Origin: Lamellibrachia satsuma
Taxonomy: Eukaryota; Annelida; Polychaeta; Sabellida; Siboglinidae
DNA: 64,000 nt
Reading direction: 5' to 3'
Assembly: GCA_033239005.1 (NCBI GenBank)
Contig: BSQZ01000106.1
Span: forward strand, 150,001-214,000
In this document: positions 24,177-38,262 of the stretch, one piece after another
Layout of the letters: every line of letters starts with the position of its first letter
Position numbering within the stretch: position 1 is the first letter of the stretch
Notes under the pieces: generated by a model
Database searches by the model: none
What the model saw: the letters and a program-made list of their open reading frames with translations, nothing else
Told to the model about the DNA's origin: nothing
Made by a program: the position numbers and the translations under genes

Positions 24177-27048
24177 CTACTTATAACCCGCCCTCCTGAT
24201 ATATGTGTCAACCTTGTTTTTAAACATATTCACGCTGCTAGCAGTTACACAATCTGTAGACAGTTTGTTCCATTCATTTATTGTCCTCTGTGAGAACGAG
24301 TGCTTCCTGATGTCCAATCTACATTGATCCTTTACTAATTTTACCTCATGTCCTCTAGTTCTGCTATCCTTCTTGAGTGAGAAAAACATATTTCTATCAA
24401 TATTTTCATACCCATTCAATATCTTAAAAACTTCAATCTGATCTCCTCTTAACCTCCTTGTCTCTAGAGTTGTTAAACCACATTCTTTCAGGCGTTCTTC
24501 ATAACTAAGGTCTCTAAGTTCTGGAATCATTTTAGTTGCTCTCCTCTGTATGCGTTCAAGCGTATCTATATCCTTCTTACGATATGGTCTCCATGCTTGT
24601 ATACAGTATTCTAAATGAGGTCTAACTATTGCTTTATAAAGAGGTATAATTAACTTTTTTCCCTTGTATGTTATGTTTCTTCTAATCAATCCAAGAATTT
24701 GATTTCCCTTTGAAGCTGCAATACCACACTGCTCTGAAACTTTCATATCAGCGCTTATTGTAACTCCTAAGTCCTTTTCTTTTACAGTAGTACCAAGAAC
24801 AGTAGCTCCCATTTTATAGTTTACATTCAAGTTCCCATGTCCTGTATGTAGGCATTTACATTTCCCAAAATTGAACAGCATCTGCCATTTCTCAGACCAT
24901 TTCACTAATCTGTCTAGATCGTTTTGTAAATGTTGTTTATCACCATCAGTATTAACCTTTCTAAACAGTTTTGTGTCGTCCGCAAATTTCAGTACGTTAC
25001 TTGTTATACTGTCGTCCAAGTCATTGATATAAATTAAGAATAATATAGGTCATAATACTGATCCTTGAGGTACCCCACTCAAAACCGATTTCCAATTTGA
25101 AACTTCGCCATCTACTACAACTCGTTGTCTTCTGTCAGTCAGCCATTGTTCTATCCAGTCAGTTATGCTATCCCCGATACCATGGGCTTTTAATTTAAGT
25201 AGCAATCTTTGATGTGGCACTTTGTCAAAAGCTTTCTGAAAATCTAAGTAGATAATATCTACTGGCGATCCCACGTCTATCCACTTAGTGATTTCTTCCA
25301 AAAAACATAACATATTTGTTAAGCAAGACCTCGCTTTAAGGAATCCATGTTGAGATGAATTTAATAATTTATGCTTAACGAGGAAGTCCACCATATGGTC
25401 TTTAATTAACCTTTCTAATAATTTACAAATCACTGATGTTAAACTCACTGGTCTGTAGTTCTCTGACTTATTTCTCGAACCCTTTTTAAATAATGGTATG
25501 ATGTTTGCTTCTTTCCATTCAAACGGAACAACTCCCTCTTTTAATGACAAGTTGAATACTCTTGCAAGTGGTATACTGATTTGATCTACTGTTTCCATTA
25601 GTAATTTTGGAGGAATCCCATCCACTCCCGGTGATTTGTTATCCTTCATTGCCTTTATTTTCCTAGCTACCAATTCTGGAGTTACAACTAACGGTCCTAA
25701 ATAGTCAGATTTAGCCCCTGAAATTTAGCATCAGCAACTGGTAATGAACTAATATCTTCTTTTGTAAACACTGAACTGAAGTAACCATTTAGGTCTTCCG
25801 CCATTAAAAACCCCTGTGATATTATATTTCCAGCACTGTCTTCTAGAGGTCCAACCTTGTCTTGTACGTTTTGTTTACTCCTGACATATGCATAAAAACT
25901 CTTGCTGTCAGTTTTTATGTTACATGCCAGTTTTTGCTCATAGCTTCTTTTAGATTGTCTGATTTCAGTTGTAGCTGCATTAAGTGCCTCTTTGTATTTT
26001 GCATAGTCTTCTTCCTTTCTGGTACGCCTATAAACCCTCCACATAGTTTGTTTTAGCATTATTTTTCTAATTGCCTCTTTTGACAAGTGTTTCTTTCTAC
26101 ACCGTTTTCCTTGTTTTCGGAAGGGAACAAATTTATCAATGATACTCTCAATTTCATATTTTAGAATATTCCAACATTCAATTGCAGTCTTATTCATCAG
26201 CATGTTATTCCAATCTAGCTGTGCTAAGTATTTTCTCATATCTTTGTAGTTACCTTTGTGGAAGTTTCTCTTGTACGTTTTCTTATTTTTACTTTCTGAT
26301 TTTACATTGATGTCAAAATGTATTTGATTATGGTCACTATTACCCAATGGTTCAAATATTTTTACATTGTCCACTAATTCTTTTTGTGATGACAAAACTA
26401 TATCTAATACATTTTCTCCCCTGGTTGGTTCTAGTACGTGCTGAGTAAGAAAGCTATCCTGGATTAAACATAGAAATTGTTGATCCTCAATCCCTGTGCT
26501 CTCTAGAGAATTCCATTGTATGTGTCCATGGTTAAAATCTCCCATTATGATACATTCCCCTTTACTAACTTCCTTTATAGCGTTTTTTATTTTTGTGTTG
26601 TCCTCTTCGTTTATGTTTGGACTTCGGTAAACTAATCCAATAGTTAATTTTGAATTTCCTGAAACAATTTTGCACCAAACAGCTTCATCGCAATCTGCTT
26701 CCCTTTCTAGTTTTATTTCATAAGCCTGAATAGATTCTTTAACATATAAAATAACTCCCCGCCCCTTCTTCCTATTCGATCTTTCCTAAACATTACGTAT
26801 CCTGTCAGTCCTAATTCAGCATCTGTTATATCTATGTTGGCCCATGCTTCAGTTATACCAATTATGTGAGGGTCAATATCTTCTACCATAATGTTTAATT
26901 CGTTTTTCTTATTTACTATGCTCCTTGCATTTAAACATACGCATCTATAACCTTTTTCAGAGATGTTTTTCGGATGATTTGATATTGGTTTATCTGTGCT
27001 AGTGGCCTCTTGTTCTGCTTGAGACACCTCTAGGTAACCCCCCTGCAC
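24177..27048 (-). pseudogene. CR1 ORF2 (endonuclease plus reverse transcriptase), inactivated
   Basis: Fragments in sense order are: 26713-27048, endonuclease start with VCLNARSIVNKKNELN and IIGITEAW; 25697-26545, endonuclease end with MGDFNHGHIQW and LGNSDHNQIHF; 25050-25673, RT fingers and palm with SPGVDGIPPKLL, KGSRNKSENYRPVSLTSV and LDFQKAFDKVPH; 24177-25019, FADDTKLF to the C-terminus. Frameshifts lie near 26755 and 25700. At 25050-25052 a TGA replaces the GGA (Gly) of the sister copy. Three lesions in an otherwise well-kept frame indicate recent death. Confidence 0.88.
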
Positions 27049-27050
27049 TT

Positions 27051-28373
27051 CTAGTTTAAAGAATGTTTACTTCCAAAAATATTTGTCATTGTACCCAAGT
27101 CGCTATCTACTGCTGCTGAAAGTTTGTCCGCGAATACTGCCGCCCCCTTTCCACTTAAATGAAGCCCATCCTTCATGTACATATCAGCCCTCCCAACAAA
27201 ACTTCCCCATAAATCCACAAATCCAACTTCCTCTTCCCTACACAGCCTCTGGACTAACATGTTAATTGCCATCCCCCGACAATTTCGATATTTATGACCC
27301 CTCCTGCCCATTACAGGTAAAATCCCTGACAGTATTACCTGCTCAACCCGCGTCTGTTTTAGTGTTCTGACCAACTGCCTATATTTCCTAACTATGGCAG
27401 TTGTACCCTCTCTCTCTACGTTATTTGTCCCTACATGTACTAAAACAGATCCACCCTTACCCGAGCCTACGATGTTTTTTACCCTCTCAGTTATCGCCTC
27501 TATTTTGGCTCCAGGCAAGCAGACCACCACATCATCTCCCTTGTTTAAGACTCTGTCGGTCTTCCTAACTATCGAATCCCCCACAAACACCCTTGCTCTC
27601 TTCCTCACCCCCTCTATCACTGCTGCAGAATAACTCTTCCTTTCGATCCCCTCCATCACATTCTGTCCTGACCCCTTCCCTTCCGTCTCCCCCACTCCCT
27701 TCTCCTTCCCTCCTGTCTCCCCTACTCCCCTCTCCTTCTCTCCGGTTGTTTTCCCTCCCGTCTCCCCCACTCCCTTCTCCTTCCCTCCTGTCTCCGCTAC
27801 TCCCCTCTCCTTCACTCCGGTTGTCTTCCCTCCCGTCTCCCCCACTCCCTTCTCCTTCCCTCCTGTCTCCGCTACTCCTCTCTCCTTCACCCCGGTTGTC
27901 TTCCCTCCCGTCTCCCCCACTCCCTTCTCCTTCCCTCCTGTCTCCCCTACTCCCCTCTCCTTCACCCAGGTTGTCTTCCCTCCCGTTCCTTTCCTTCCTG
28001 TCTCCTTACGTCCTGTCTCCCTATGACCTGTCACCTTCCCTCCTCTCAGCTTCCTCCCAGGCTGAGGTGAGCTCTCCCTAGCATCTCTTGTGTCTTTCCC
28101 CACTTTATCGTCTACTGTTCCCTCACCGGAACTACTGGCACAACTCCCCTGTTCCCTTCCCACCATTGCCACAACTAGCAGCCTCAGCTCTTCCAACTCC
28201 ACCTCTAGTTCCTTCATCCTTGCGCATCCCCTACACTCAAAACTAAAACTATCTGCCTGGACCTCAGCCCAGGACTTCTCGCACCCAGACTTGACGAAAT
28301 CTACCCAGTTACTACAACTGCCACAAATTAAGTGCCTTGTGGCCTTTAACTGCCGTTTGCACGGCGCCATCAT
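27051..28373 (-). CDS. CR1 ORF1 protein: PHD-like zinc finger, repeat region, SGNH hydrolase
   Basis: 440 residues from ATG at 28373. The N-terminal 55 residues hold paired Cys motifs (ICGSC ... FECRGC), like the PHD-type finger of CR1 ORF1. A short coiled-coil-like stretch follows (MKELEVELEELRLLVVAM). The middle is a Gly/Lys/Thr repeat of 25 residues. Residues about 265-430 form an SGNH/GDSL-type esterase domain with VFVGDSIVRK (Ser block), VHVGTNN (Asn block) and DGLHLS (Asp-His block). CR1 ORF1 proteins are RNA- and lipid-associated factors for retrotransposition; the esterase role is unsettled. The frame is uninterrupted and ends 2 nt before the ORF2 fragment begins. Confidence 0.88.
   Translation of the reverse strand: MMAPCKRQLKATRHLICGSCSNWVDFVKSGCEKSWAEVQADSFSFECRGCARMKELEVELEELRLLVVAMVGREQGSCASSSGEGTVDDKVGKDTRDARESSPQPGRKLRGGKVTGHRETGRKETGRKGTGGKTTWVKERGVGETGGKEKGVGETGGKTTGVKERGVAETGGKEKGVGETGGKTTGVKERGVAETGGKEKGVGETGGKTTGEKERGVGETGGKEKGVGETEGKGSGQNVMEGIERKSYSAAVIEGVRKRARVFVGDSIVRKTDRVLNKGDDVVVCLPGAKIEAITERVKNIVGSGKGGSVLVHVGTNNVEREGTTAIVRKYRQLVRTLKQTRVEQVILSGILPVMGRRGHKYRNCRGMAINMLVQRLCREEEVGFVDLWGSFVGRADMYMKDGLHLSGKGAAVFADKLSAAVDSDLGTMTNIFGSKHSLN
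27690..27990 (-). repeat. 75-bp coding repeat inside CR1 ORF1
   Basis: About four copies of a 75-bp, 25-residue unit, with GVGETGGKTTGVKERGV then AETGGKEK. Copies differ by a few substitutions and the array remains in frame. On the plus strand it gives a spurious Pro/Ser-rich frame. Confidence 0.85.
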
Positions 28374-28560
28374 ACAATTTAGTTTTAATTAGTTTGCTAC
28401 GTTAGCCTTGAATAAGGCTGTTTTTGTGATCAAAAGAACACTTTAGGCTAAAAATCCTGCCACCTAGCGAATACGGAGAACACTGTGTAACAAAACAACG
28501 AAGTCAGTGTGTACTAATTTACGCTAAAATCCTGCTGTTAATTCCTTTTTACCGAAAACG

Positions 28561-28622
28561 TTGACTACCACTATGTCAGATATTACCTTATGTATGTAAT
28601 TTAAGTAAATAAATCACTTTAT

Positions 28623-28656
<34 letters not shown>

Positions 28657-29064
28657 CTAATGTAAACGATAGCTCGATGCACGGGTTGAATGACCTGTAA
28701 ACAAACTCCCTTTTATCACTTGTTGAGTTTGAATCCGGGAAAAAAAATACTACCTCTGTTAACAACAACGGTTTCTTAATATATGTCTACAAGAAGTTGG
28801 TGAACAATATATGTATAATACTAATACTTATTCTAACCACTATTCACTGTTACTGACTATTCACTATGTTATCTAAATTTTCGAATTGTAAACACCCCTA
28901 TTAACGCTCGCTGAATTCCCTGACAGAATCCGAAACTAACTTACTCTAAAATACTCCCTCTGACTAATAATTAACAAAACCTGTTTCCTAATATATGTCT
29001 ACAATACGTTTGTGTATAATATATATGCAATAGTAATACTTATTCTATTTGATATTCCACGTAT
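28561..29064. other. AT-rich spacer
   Basis: Contains a TA run at 28625-28654 and two related stretches with AATATATGTCTACAA near 28777 and 28990. No gene was recognised. Confidence 0.45.
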
Positions 29065-32060
29065 TTCTGTAAATGATCTACACCAAATTCAAGTCGCTGC
29101 ACCAAGTCCAAGTAGCCGGATGTTGTAAGTTAAGTTTTGTTTTTAAGCACAATAAGTTGTTGTGGAATTGATGATCTGAGCTGCTTACGGATATTTGAAG
29201 GACGCAGTAGACTAACCAATTAGGGTGGTCGTTGTGTAGATAGAGCACGATATGTAAGAGTGGACAGCTTAAAATTAATTTGATAAGAAACTGGAAGCCA
29301 GTGCAACTGTTGAAGTAGTGGTAGTGACGGTGAAAACCGAGGCGCCCTGAGAACCACACATGGCAGACAATTTTGTACTCATTGGAGTTTAGCCAAGTCT
29401 TTTTTAGTAATATTATTTAGTACTGAATTACAATAGTCATGGCGGCTACTAATTAATGCCGTTGATATTGTTTTAGCAGTAGATATAGATATGTGACGCC
29501 GAATTCGAGTGATATCACGTATATGATAGAAACAGGATTTACATACTTAAGAAATATGCTGACGAAAGTTTAAGTTACTATCAAAGACAACACCTAGATT
29601 ACGAACAGTATCTGATGGGAATGTATCACTGCCAAGCAGTTTAACTGGAAAATGATTGATATCCCTATTTCGTTGTTGTTTAGTGCCAATAATAATAAGG
29701 TCTGTTTTATCTGGATTAAGCTTTAGCTTACTTGATTCCATCCAAAACAAGATATCAGTAAGACAATCACTTTAAATTGAAACAGATTCTTGTGCATTTG
29801 ATTGTGAAAGTGATATGTAAACCTGTGTGTCTTTAGCATACAGCTGATGACTGAGATTATGATTAGTAATAACTTGGCTGAGCGACGTATTATATAAGCT
29901 GAACAGAGCAGGGCCAAGGTCGGATCCTTGAGGTACTCCGAATGGAAGGTGTTGTGGGCAAGATAATGTACCAGATATGTTAATGCTAAGGTGTCTGTCT
30001 GAAAAATATGATTTGAACCACCGAAGAGTTGGGCCAGGAATGCCAAAATGTATGCGATGGCGTTGTAAAAGGATTAAATGATCAACCGTATCGAAAGCAG
30101 CTGAGAGATCAAGTAAAGTGAGTGCTGTGACTTTGTCATTGTCCATGTTATCAACTATATCATTGTGTATCTTGAGAAGAGCTGTTTCGGTAGAGTGGAA
30201 TCGTTTATATGCAGACTGTAGATCATCTGATAAGTGATGGTTATAAATATGTTCATGAAGGCGATTACCAACTACGTTTTTAATATTTTTTACAGAAAAC
30301 TTAGATTGGAGATAGGACGATAATTCTTTAGGTAATTTTACACAAAGTTTGTTTTTTAATCAGATTACAAGAGCTTGTGTAAAATTCCGTGGAATAACTC
30401 CGTTCTGCTTTGAAAGGTTTGTAATGGTAGTAATAGTAAAGATCGGTTGATATATACAGCTTTTTAGTAGAAGTGTTAAAAATGGGTCAAGATCACACGA
30501 TTTGTTAGGAGATTTTTTAATAATAATGACAACTTTATTAGTAGTTGCAGGCGTGAAACACTGTAGTATATTTTCAGAACGTGGTGGTTCAGGTAAATCA
30601 TAGTCATTATCATTAGTGACAAAAGTTTTTCGAATGCGAGCAATCTTATCTGTAAAGTATTTAGAAAAAGAACTACACAATGTATCCAATGAAGAATGTT
30701 CAGGCAGTGCTTTTAATTTCAGCCGATGTAGAATTGTGTTTACGGATTTCCACATCTGGCGAGGATTTTCAGAGTTTGTTGAGATAAAATGTGCATAGTA
30801 ATCAGACTGTGCTTTTGACATCACGTGATTGCACATATGTAGCTGTTTAGTATAACGGGATCCATCAAGTGGAGAACGAGTTTGTCACCAAATTCTTTCA
30901 AGATATCGATAACGACGTTTTGTTACAACTATTTCTAGAGACATCCATGGTGATGGAAGGCGAACTTATGTAGTTTTTATTTGTCTAGGGGCATGTTTAT
31001 CCAGGAGTTTACTAAATGTTTCATTGTACTGATTAACAAGCTCGGATAATGTAGAATTAGGTTGGATCAAAACAACGGAATTTGCAAGATCGTCATGAAG
31101 GGTATTTATGTTCATTTGTTGGTCGAAATGTGGTAATTCTTTTGTAGGTCTTGACCCGATTTGCAACCACAAATCAATAATGACACAATGGTGATCTGAT
31201 AAACCATCAGTAGGAAATGTTGCCTTGATGTTAATGCAGGTAGATCTAGTAATAAACAAGTCGAGCTAATGACCATGAACATGTGTAGGAAATGAAACGT
31301 GTTGATGTAATTCATATGTTTGAAGGACATCCATGAATGATCTAGTATTTAGACTTGGTAAATCAAGGTGGATATTGAAATATCAAAATGTGTAAAGGTT
31401 TTCTCGGAATTGTAAAGCTTTATCAACGAAATCTGGAAATTCATTAAAAAAATATATTTGTGCTTGCATGAGGACGGTAGATGCATATAAAATTAGCAGA
31501 TAAGGATAAATGTTTTATAACAATACATATTACCTCAAAGCTTTGGTATTGAGGTGTATGAATAATATCTACTTTATATATTTCAGGTACAATAAATGCT
31601 ACTCCACCACCCCTACCTGAACGACGGGGGTGATGGTATAGGCAAAAACCATATTTACAAATATCAGCAAGACAGGCTAATGTATCAGATGCTGATAAGC
31701 ATGTTCCTGTCTAAGCTAAAATATCTATGTGATTAGATAACATCAGATCAGAAAGTGCAGCAGATTTATGACGGATTGATCTAAGATTTGTAGTGGCAAA
31801 GCGCATGTTTTGACAGATTTTTGGTCCAGGATTTATTGAGACAAGAATACAATTTTCCGTGTGTACATAGACCAAGACAAGAAAGATCTCAAGGTTACGT
31901 TTTTTAAAACTAATTCGAATACTATTGTAGGCGGCCGGGCGGTAGCGGGGTTGGCTAGATTCGTTAAGGGATCTTCTCATGATATATTCGTTAATAGGGT
32001 CTTCTCATGATTACGAGGGATCGTCTCAAATTGTGGGTATAATTAGAAGTATTCTTTAGG
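29065..32060 (-). mobile_element. Decayed LINE of the CR1/L2 group
   Basis: Minus-strand fragments in order: 31711-31980 (INPGPKICQNMRFATTNLRS, start of the endonuclease), 30966-31259 (endonuclease end and linker, LLDKHAPRQIKT), 30360-30836 (linker to RT), 29772-30146 (LLDLSAAFDTVDH, GVPQGSDLGPALFSLY), and 29547-29750 (MESSKLKLNPDKTDLIIIGT, LLGSDTFPSDTVRNLGVVFD). The catalytic box reads YAKD instead of YADD, and several frameshifts are present, so it is dead. Ends are approximate. Confidence 0.82.
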
Positions 32061-32299
32061 CGTTTACCCTACAAAATGTATGACGCATGTGGCTCGAATA
32101 GATCGTCAGGGTGCACGTCGATTGCTAAGCTGACGCCTGACCCACCCGAAGAGGTTACAACATCCTCCCAGCGGAAGTCAGCAGATCGAAGGTCAACAAG
32201 GATAAATGGGGGTCCGATGTCAGAATTACAGACGCAATGCACGCTACTTCCACTTGAAAATCAATTATTTGAACGTCAGTATTAACAGGATCGACATTA

Positions 32300-33420
<1,121 letters not shown>

Positions 33421-33639
33421 GTGAGAAGTTGCAATGACGGATGCTTTGGAGCGGCACAGGTAATTCATTATACACGGGCTGCAAGAGGATACTCGCGTTA
33501 AAGTGTTACGTTAATGCAAATAGGTCAGGCGTCGGGTAGTACACCGTACCTGGTTTGTTGGTGACGATACTCTTCCAAATGTAAACTACGTCATTAATCA
33601 TTATGTTATAGACCTACTGGCAGGTAACTTGTGCACAGT

Positions 33640-34205
33640 GTCGGTCTTCCTCTTCACCTTCTACCTAGCCCACTTTAACCGATCACCTCCTCTACTTCGA
33701 TGAACAACACTGGGCTTAAATCAATCCCCTGTCTCAGACAGACATTCACTCTTAAAGCCTCCGATATTCCCGGTCAGCACACTACTCTACCTTTTGTATC
33801 TTCATAGGTGCCTTCGACCTCACCTCCGCCTCTGGGACACCCATCCACCTCAACGTGGCAATGGCCATTCCTCTCGGAACTGTGTTGTATGAATCATATT
33901 CTCCTGACCCTCTAATGTCTTTCTACCAGTTGTTTCAGAGTGAACATAACGTCAGCCGTACCCCTCTCCCTCTTCTGAAACATTGTTGTTCTCCCATTTC
34001 ATATTCCACTCTCCTCCTTATCCTTCCATCCAGAATTCTCTTTATAACATGACTTAGAATATGATCAAAACATGAACATGCACAGAACATGACTAAGCAA
34101 TGTGATACCTCGGTATTTTCCAGGGTCGTGAACATCTCCCTTTTTAATACAGGGACTATCAGTCCAGTCCACCACTCCTCTGAGATGTTCCCCTCTCTCA
34201 TGCAG
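33640..34205 (-). mobile_element. LINE reverse-transcriptase relic
   Basis: On the minus strand one reads MREGNISEEWWTGLIVPVL, then RIRRRVEYEMGEQQ and RRGRG, followed in shifted frames by a stretch resembling a GVPE...V-EGTYEDTKGRVV region and a LRQG block. This order fits RT domains 1-4 of a LINE not closely related to the CR1 copies here. It is heavily decayed. Confidence 0.65.
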
Positions 34206-34944
34206 GTATTTAGTAATCGCCCTGTCCGCCTAACCCCACATCACCAGCATCTCTACCCATTTCCACGCACTTATTTTTGGTTTGATCGATTAATCGTTCG
34301 ACGCCGCGGTGTCTTAGTGAAACTACGTGTGTCTTGACATGTTTCCTCCATTGCTATGCCAGTTTCGATATACTAGTTTATTCTGTGGAAGTGCGTAATC
34401 ACATCAATACACAGACAGAATAGAAGCTGTTTAGTACTTACTGCTCGGTGGACGTATCTCGCGGTGTGCGTTGTACGCTGGGGTGATACAGCTGGGGTGA
34501 TTTGGCTGGGGTGATGTCCCTGCTGACGACTGACGGTCAATGTGTGTCGTCAATCGATCGGTGCAGCACGGTTCGTCGAGGATGGGGCGGGTTTACATAG
34601 GGCCAGTCAGCCAACCGTGATATGATTGGCTGGCGACTCGACAAAGGCCCCCAGCTATAGTTCTGCCGCACATGGTGAAGTTAGCAACCACATCGTTTTT
34701 GTATGTTTTAGTTTACACGTAAAAAAGGATTTTACGGAGATTAAAGAGAATGTAATAAATAAAATTGAGCTACATACACAATGCGCTCCGCCTCCACTGC
34801 TCCAGTCGAAACTCGCTCCCACTGGCACCCCCCCCCCCCATCTCTATCTCTTTCACACATCCAAACTATGCATACAGTGGCGCTTCCTGGGGAACGTTGT
34901 AAAAAGGACATTTGATGTTCGTATTCGATTCTGAGTGAGTGAGT

Positions 34945-35020
34945 AGGTGGGTGGGGGGTGGGTGGGTGGGTGGGTGGGTGGGTGGGTGGGTGGGTGGGTG
35001 GGTGGGTGGGTGGGTGGGTG
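34945..35020 (+). repeat. GGGT tetranucleotide run
   Basis: About 18 GGTG units, expanded relative to 16001-16032 in copy 1. Confidence 0.95.
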
Positions 35021-36640
35021 AGAGAGATACAGTAAAAAACACCAAATCCTTATTCAAACCGACACTTTATTCCACGAAACTGCGTTATCTTTTTCTTTCC
35101 AATAATTTCTTGTTAGCTGCACACGCATAAGTTATCATTAGTATAGCGACGGGTATCCCGGCATCACCGTAATTGTTGATGAATTCCCCATTGAACATCG
35201 GACATGTGTAATGTGCAACGCACAAGTCGTTCTCCGACTGAGCCAGCACAGACTTGAGAAATCGCGTTAGGACAGCGATTCAAACAGTGTTTCTATCTCC
35301 ACCGTCTCTACCTCCCGTCTCGTGGTACGCCTGAAGTTGGACGGAATAATCGTGTCTTCTTTCTAATAGCAACTAATGCCTGTAATCCCTTTGTCGCCTT
35401 TTATGATAGTCCTCTAATTTACTGGTCCCAACAACACTGGCACTTGTGCGTTATAACATATTAGTAAATGTGTTCCTCATATGAGAAGAACCAATCATGA
35501 TAATGCAACCCATTCCTTTGGCACATTCACACACTTTGCGTGTTGCGTTAGTATATGCATTAAAAAGAATGTGCTATAAATGTATATGTCTAGAATTAAC
35601 ATCTGAGTATAATTTAGAATTTAACCCGTTCAAATGTCAACTTATTAAATGACATTGGTCCTGATTACCCATTTTACTTTAATGGTATACAAGTTAAATA
35701 TTTTATTGATCATAAATATATCAACCTGATCACTACTGACGTCGACTCTAAAATAAGCCTAAACGGCGCTACAAGTGCACAAATAGAATACGATGTGAAA
35801 TTTGCTCAAGTATATTGTTTTTCGAATAGCATCTTACACAATGAAAAGTACACTTTGCGTCGAGACGAAGAGTGCGCCAAACGGTGGCGCCACAACACGC
35901 AGCCTGGATAATCGAGGCTAAGCGAAAGTCGGATAAGCGAAACTTGACCGTGATGTGTCCAGCAAACGGTGGTGCCACATCGCGTAGTCTGGATAATCGA
36001 AGCTACTATTTGCTTTCCATAAGTATCCGGTAGATGGAGACAGTAAATACTAAATACATGTTTTCGGTAGATCGTGACACTTATACAGTTACTCACCACG
36101 CCAGCAGACTTACTCACGAGACTACGTGCACTACGTGTTTTTCAGATATAAACAACATGCCGCATTACGCAATGCGGCCACCAATGTCGACCACCAGCAC
36201 ATCAACTTCTGTTCACTTATTTCGGAACTACGACGTTGATGCCTTGTGCTTGAGTCGGTCTGAGTATTAACAAACACAATTGGTACACATCATTTCAGCA
36301 CACTTAGCAATTGATTATCCAGAGACAATCGGGCCCCACGTCCCACAACACGTTATTTGGACCATAGTTACATAGTCATATATTTGTATTAATTAATTAA
36401 ATGATGTATTAATGTGTACATACAGGCATATATAATTGTACTGATTAATTATCTCGTAACTTTCTTTGAGTGGTCTACTTACGTAAAGAATGATATGTGC
36501 ATCATGTATTCGCGATTTGTATTTTAGTGCATGTGTACAGGGAGTGAGACTAAAAAGTATCTACTTACTTACGTACTTACGATATCGCTTGCCTTTGCAA
36601 CTGTTTGAAAGAGTAATGAACACGCAAACCCAGTGTGTGA

Positions 36641-36741
<101 letters not shown>

Positions 36742-37537
36742 GATAGTATTCACAGGAGAAAGAACTATGTCCGTATTGTCATAACGTGTGATACAGCCAA
36801 CGTGCTCTATTAAACAAACCCTACATTGATACTGCAGTACATTCTCCAACAAGACCATTTGCACGTAATTCTTCTGCCGTGTTTTTATCGATTAAAAAAG
36901 TTTACTGACCAACTATCGACTACTCGGTATTGAGTTCCAAAGGTCACGTCGTCCACGAGAGAGTAGGGTAGCATATTGGAATATAGCACCATCAGCACAA
37001 GTGCATTAATATATATTATATACATTTTAAGACAAGTATTACGGTATGTTTGCAAACCACTATTTAGTATTTTCGTGAATGAAAACAGCAACCTGGGTGT
37101 TAAACATTTCGTTGCATCGGCAAGCCCTGTGAGCTTTTGTGAACATTCACAGCAAAGTAACATGTTGCTAGAATTGATGATAGCCGCTATGTAACATAGA
37201 AAACGCTACGTGATGCTAGAGAAAATCTTAGAAATTGAAGAAACTATTGTGTGTATAATACTAATGATGTTTATTGTCTCAAATAATAACACCAACTCAT
37301 ATACATACAATCAATCAGCCGATCAACTATTAATCACATTTAATACAATGAAAACGAAGCCAATTGCAAATATTTGATAGAAAACTTATAAATTATTAAA
37401 CAGTATATGCAAATAAGCAGGTAAAACTCTAAACGAAGAATAGCCAATGCCATTAGTAATATGAGCGGCGAATTTGGACAAACTTTACTTGCTGAAAAGC
37501 TAAATTAAAGAAAGGTCAACCGTACGACCAGAACAGT

Positions 37538-38168
37538 TCAAGGTTGTTGAAATTCAAGACTTCCATCAGGGAAATATCGATCCAAACAAATATGGCTGCC
37601 AGGTTTCGGACACGGTTTGAAACGTCCCGCTTTGTACTTAGCGAATGATGTTTTTTGGCCATACATTACCCAGTGTTCAACGTGTTTCAATGTTTCGTGG
37701 CCATATCGGTTGTGTATTGTCAAACCCGGGTTTTTCGGAGCATTGACCCATTGCCCGCCTAGCAGCATTTTTGTCGGAAATAACTCCCCTTTCGTCGAAA
37801 ATTCCTGAATCGTACTTTCCCTCCTTAGATCCGGAAACAGTTGCAGTGGAAATGATTTCGAGATAACGTTGATAAACTGACACTGGATGTTATTCCGGTC
37901 AAATGGTTTACACTTCTTTGGGCGCTGCAGCACCATTTTCGTCAAGTCCGTGTGAATAGTGGTTCCAGTCGTACCTTTCACAGCCTTTCTCATCGTCACA
38001 GTGACACTGTGTAAACGGCTCTTGACATCGTGACAATCTTGACATACTTCGCTAGTGCCACCGTTGTTATGATATCTTGGCGTTGTGCCGCTGTGTCGCC
38101 CGTACAGGAAGAACACGGACAACGTCGTTACGGCGGCGGTTGCCAGAAACAGACCAGAGACGGGCCAT
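37538..38168 (-). pseudogene. Truncated LicD/FKRP-like copy
   Basis: Paralogue of 21207-23024. The ancestral ATG is at 38166-38168, but a 5-nt loss about 12 nt later shifts the frame. The open frame that remains starts downstream, at FFLYGRHSG. An internal deletion joins residue about 78 to residue about 474 (DLT|KMVLQRPKK). This removes the glycosyltransferase-like part and the whole nucleotidyltransferase signature with its acidic pair. The deletion itself keeps frame, and the C-terminal 130 residues are almost identical to the intact copy. It cannot be an active enzyme. Confidence 0.9.
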
Positions 38169-38262
38169 TGTTGGCAACCCGCTTGAGTGGCGAAGATATC
38201 AGTCGATCAAACGTGTCGTCGTTATGTGGTTGATGCCCGTTGTAAACTCGACTGCAGCATCA

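Larger units (their letters stand above)
24079..28560 (-). mobile_element. Nearly full-length CR1 LINE, ORF1 intact, ORF2 broken
   Basis: A minus-strand element. The sense 3' end lies at left with tandem TTAAATCTTG, identical in type to the copy at 16706. It encodes ORF1 (27051-28373) and an ORF2 of endonuclease plus reverse transcriptase that is split into four frames. The right (5') end is not sharply defined; 28560 is approximate. The 3' 1.2 kb is almost identical to the 16706 copy, so the family was active recently. Confidence 0.9.

Noticed and set aside
27593..28081. 162-residue Pro/Ser/Leu-rich frame on the plus strand
   Set aside because: It is the antisense shadow of the repeat region of CR1 ORF1.
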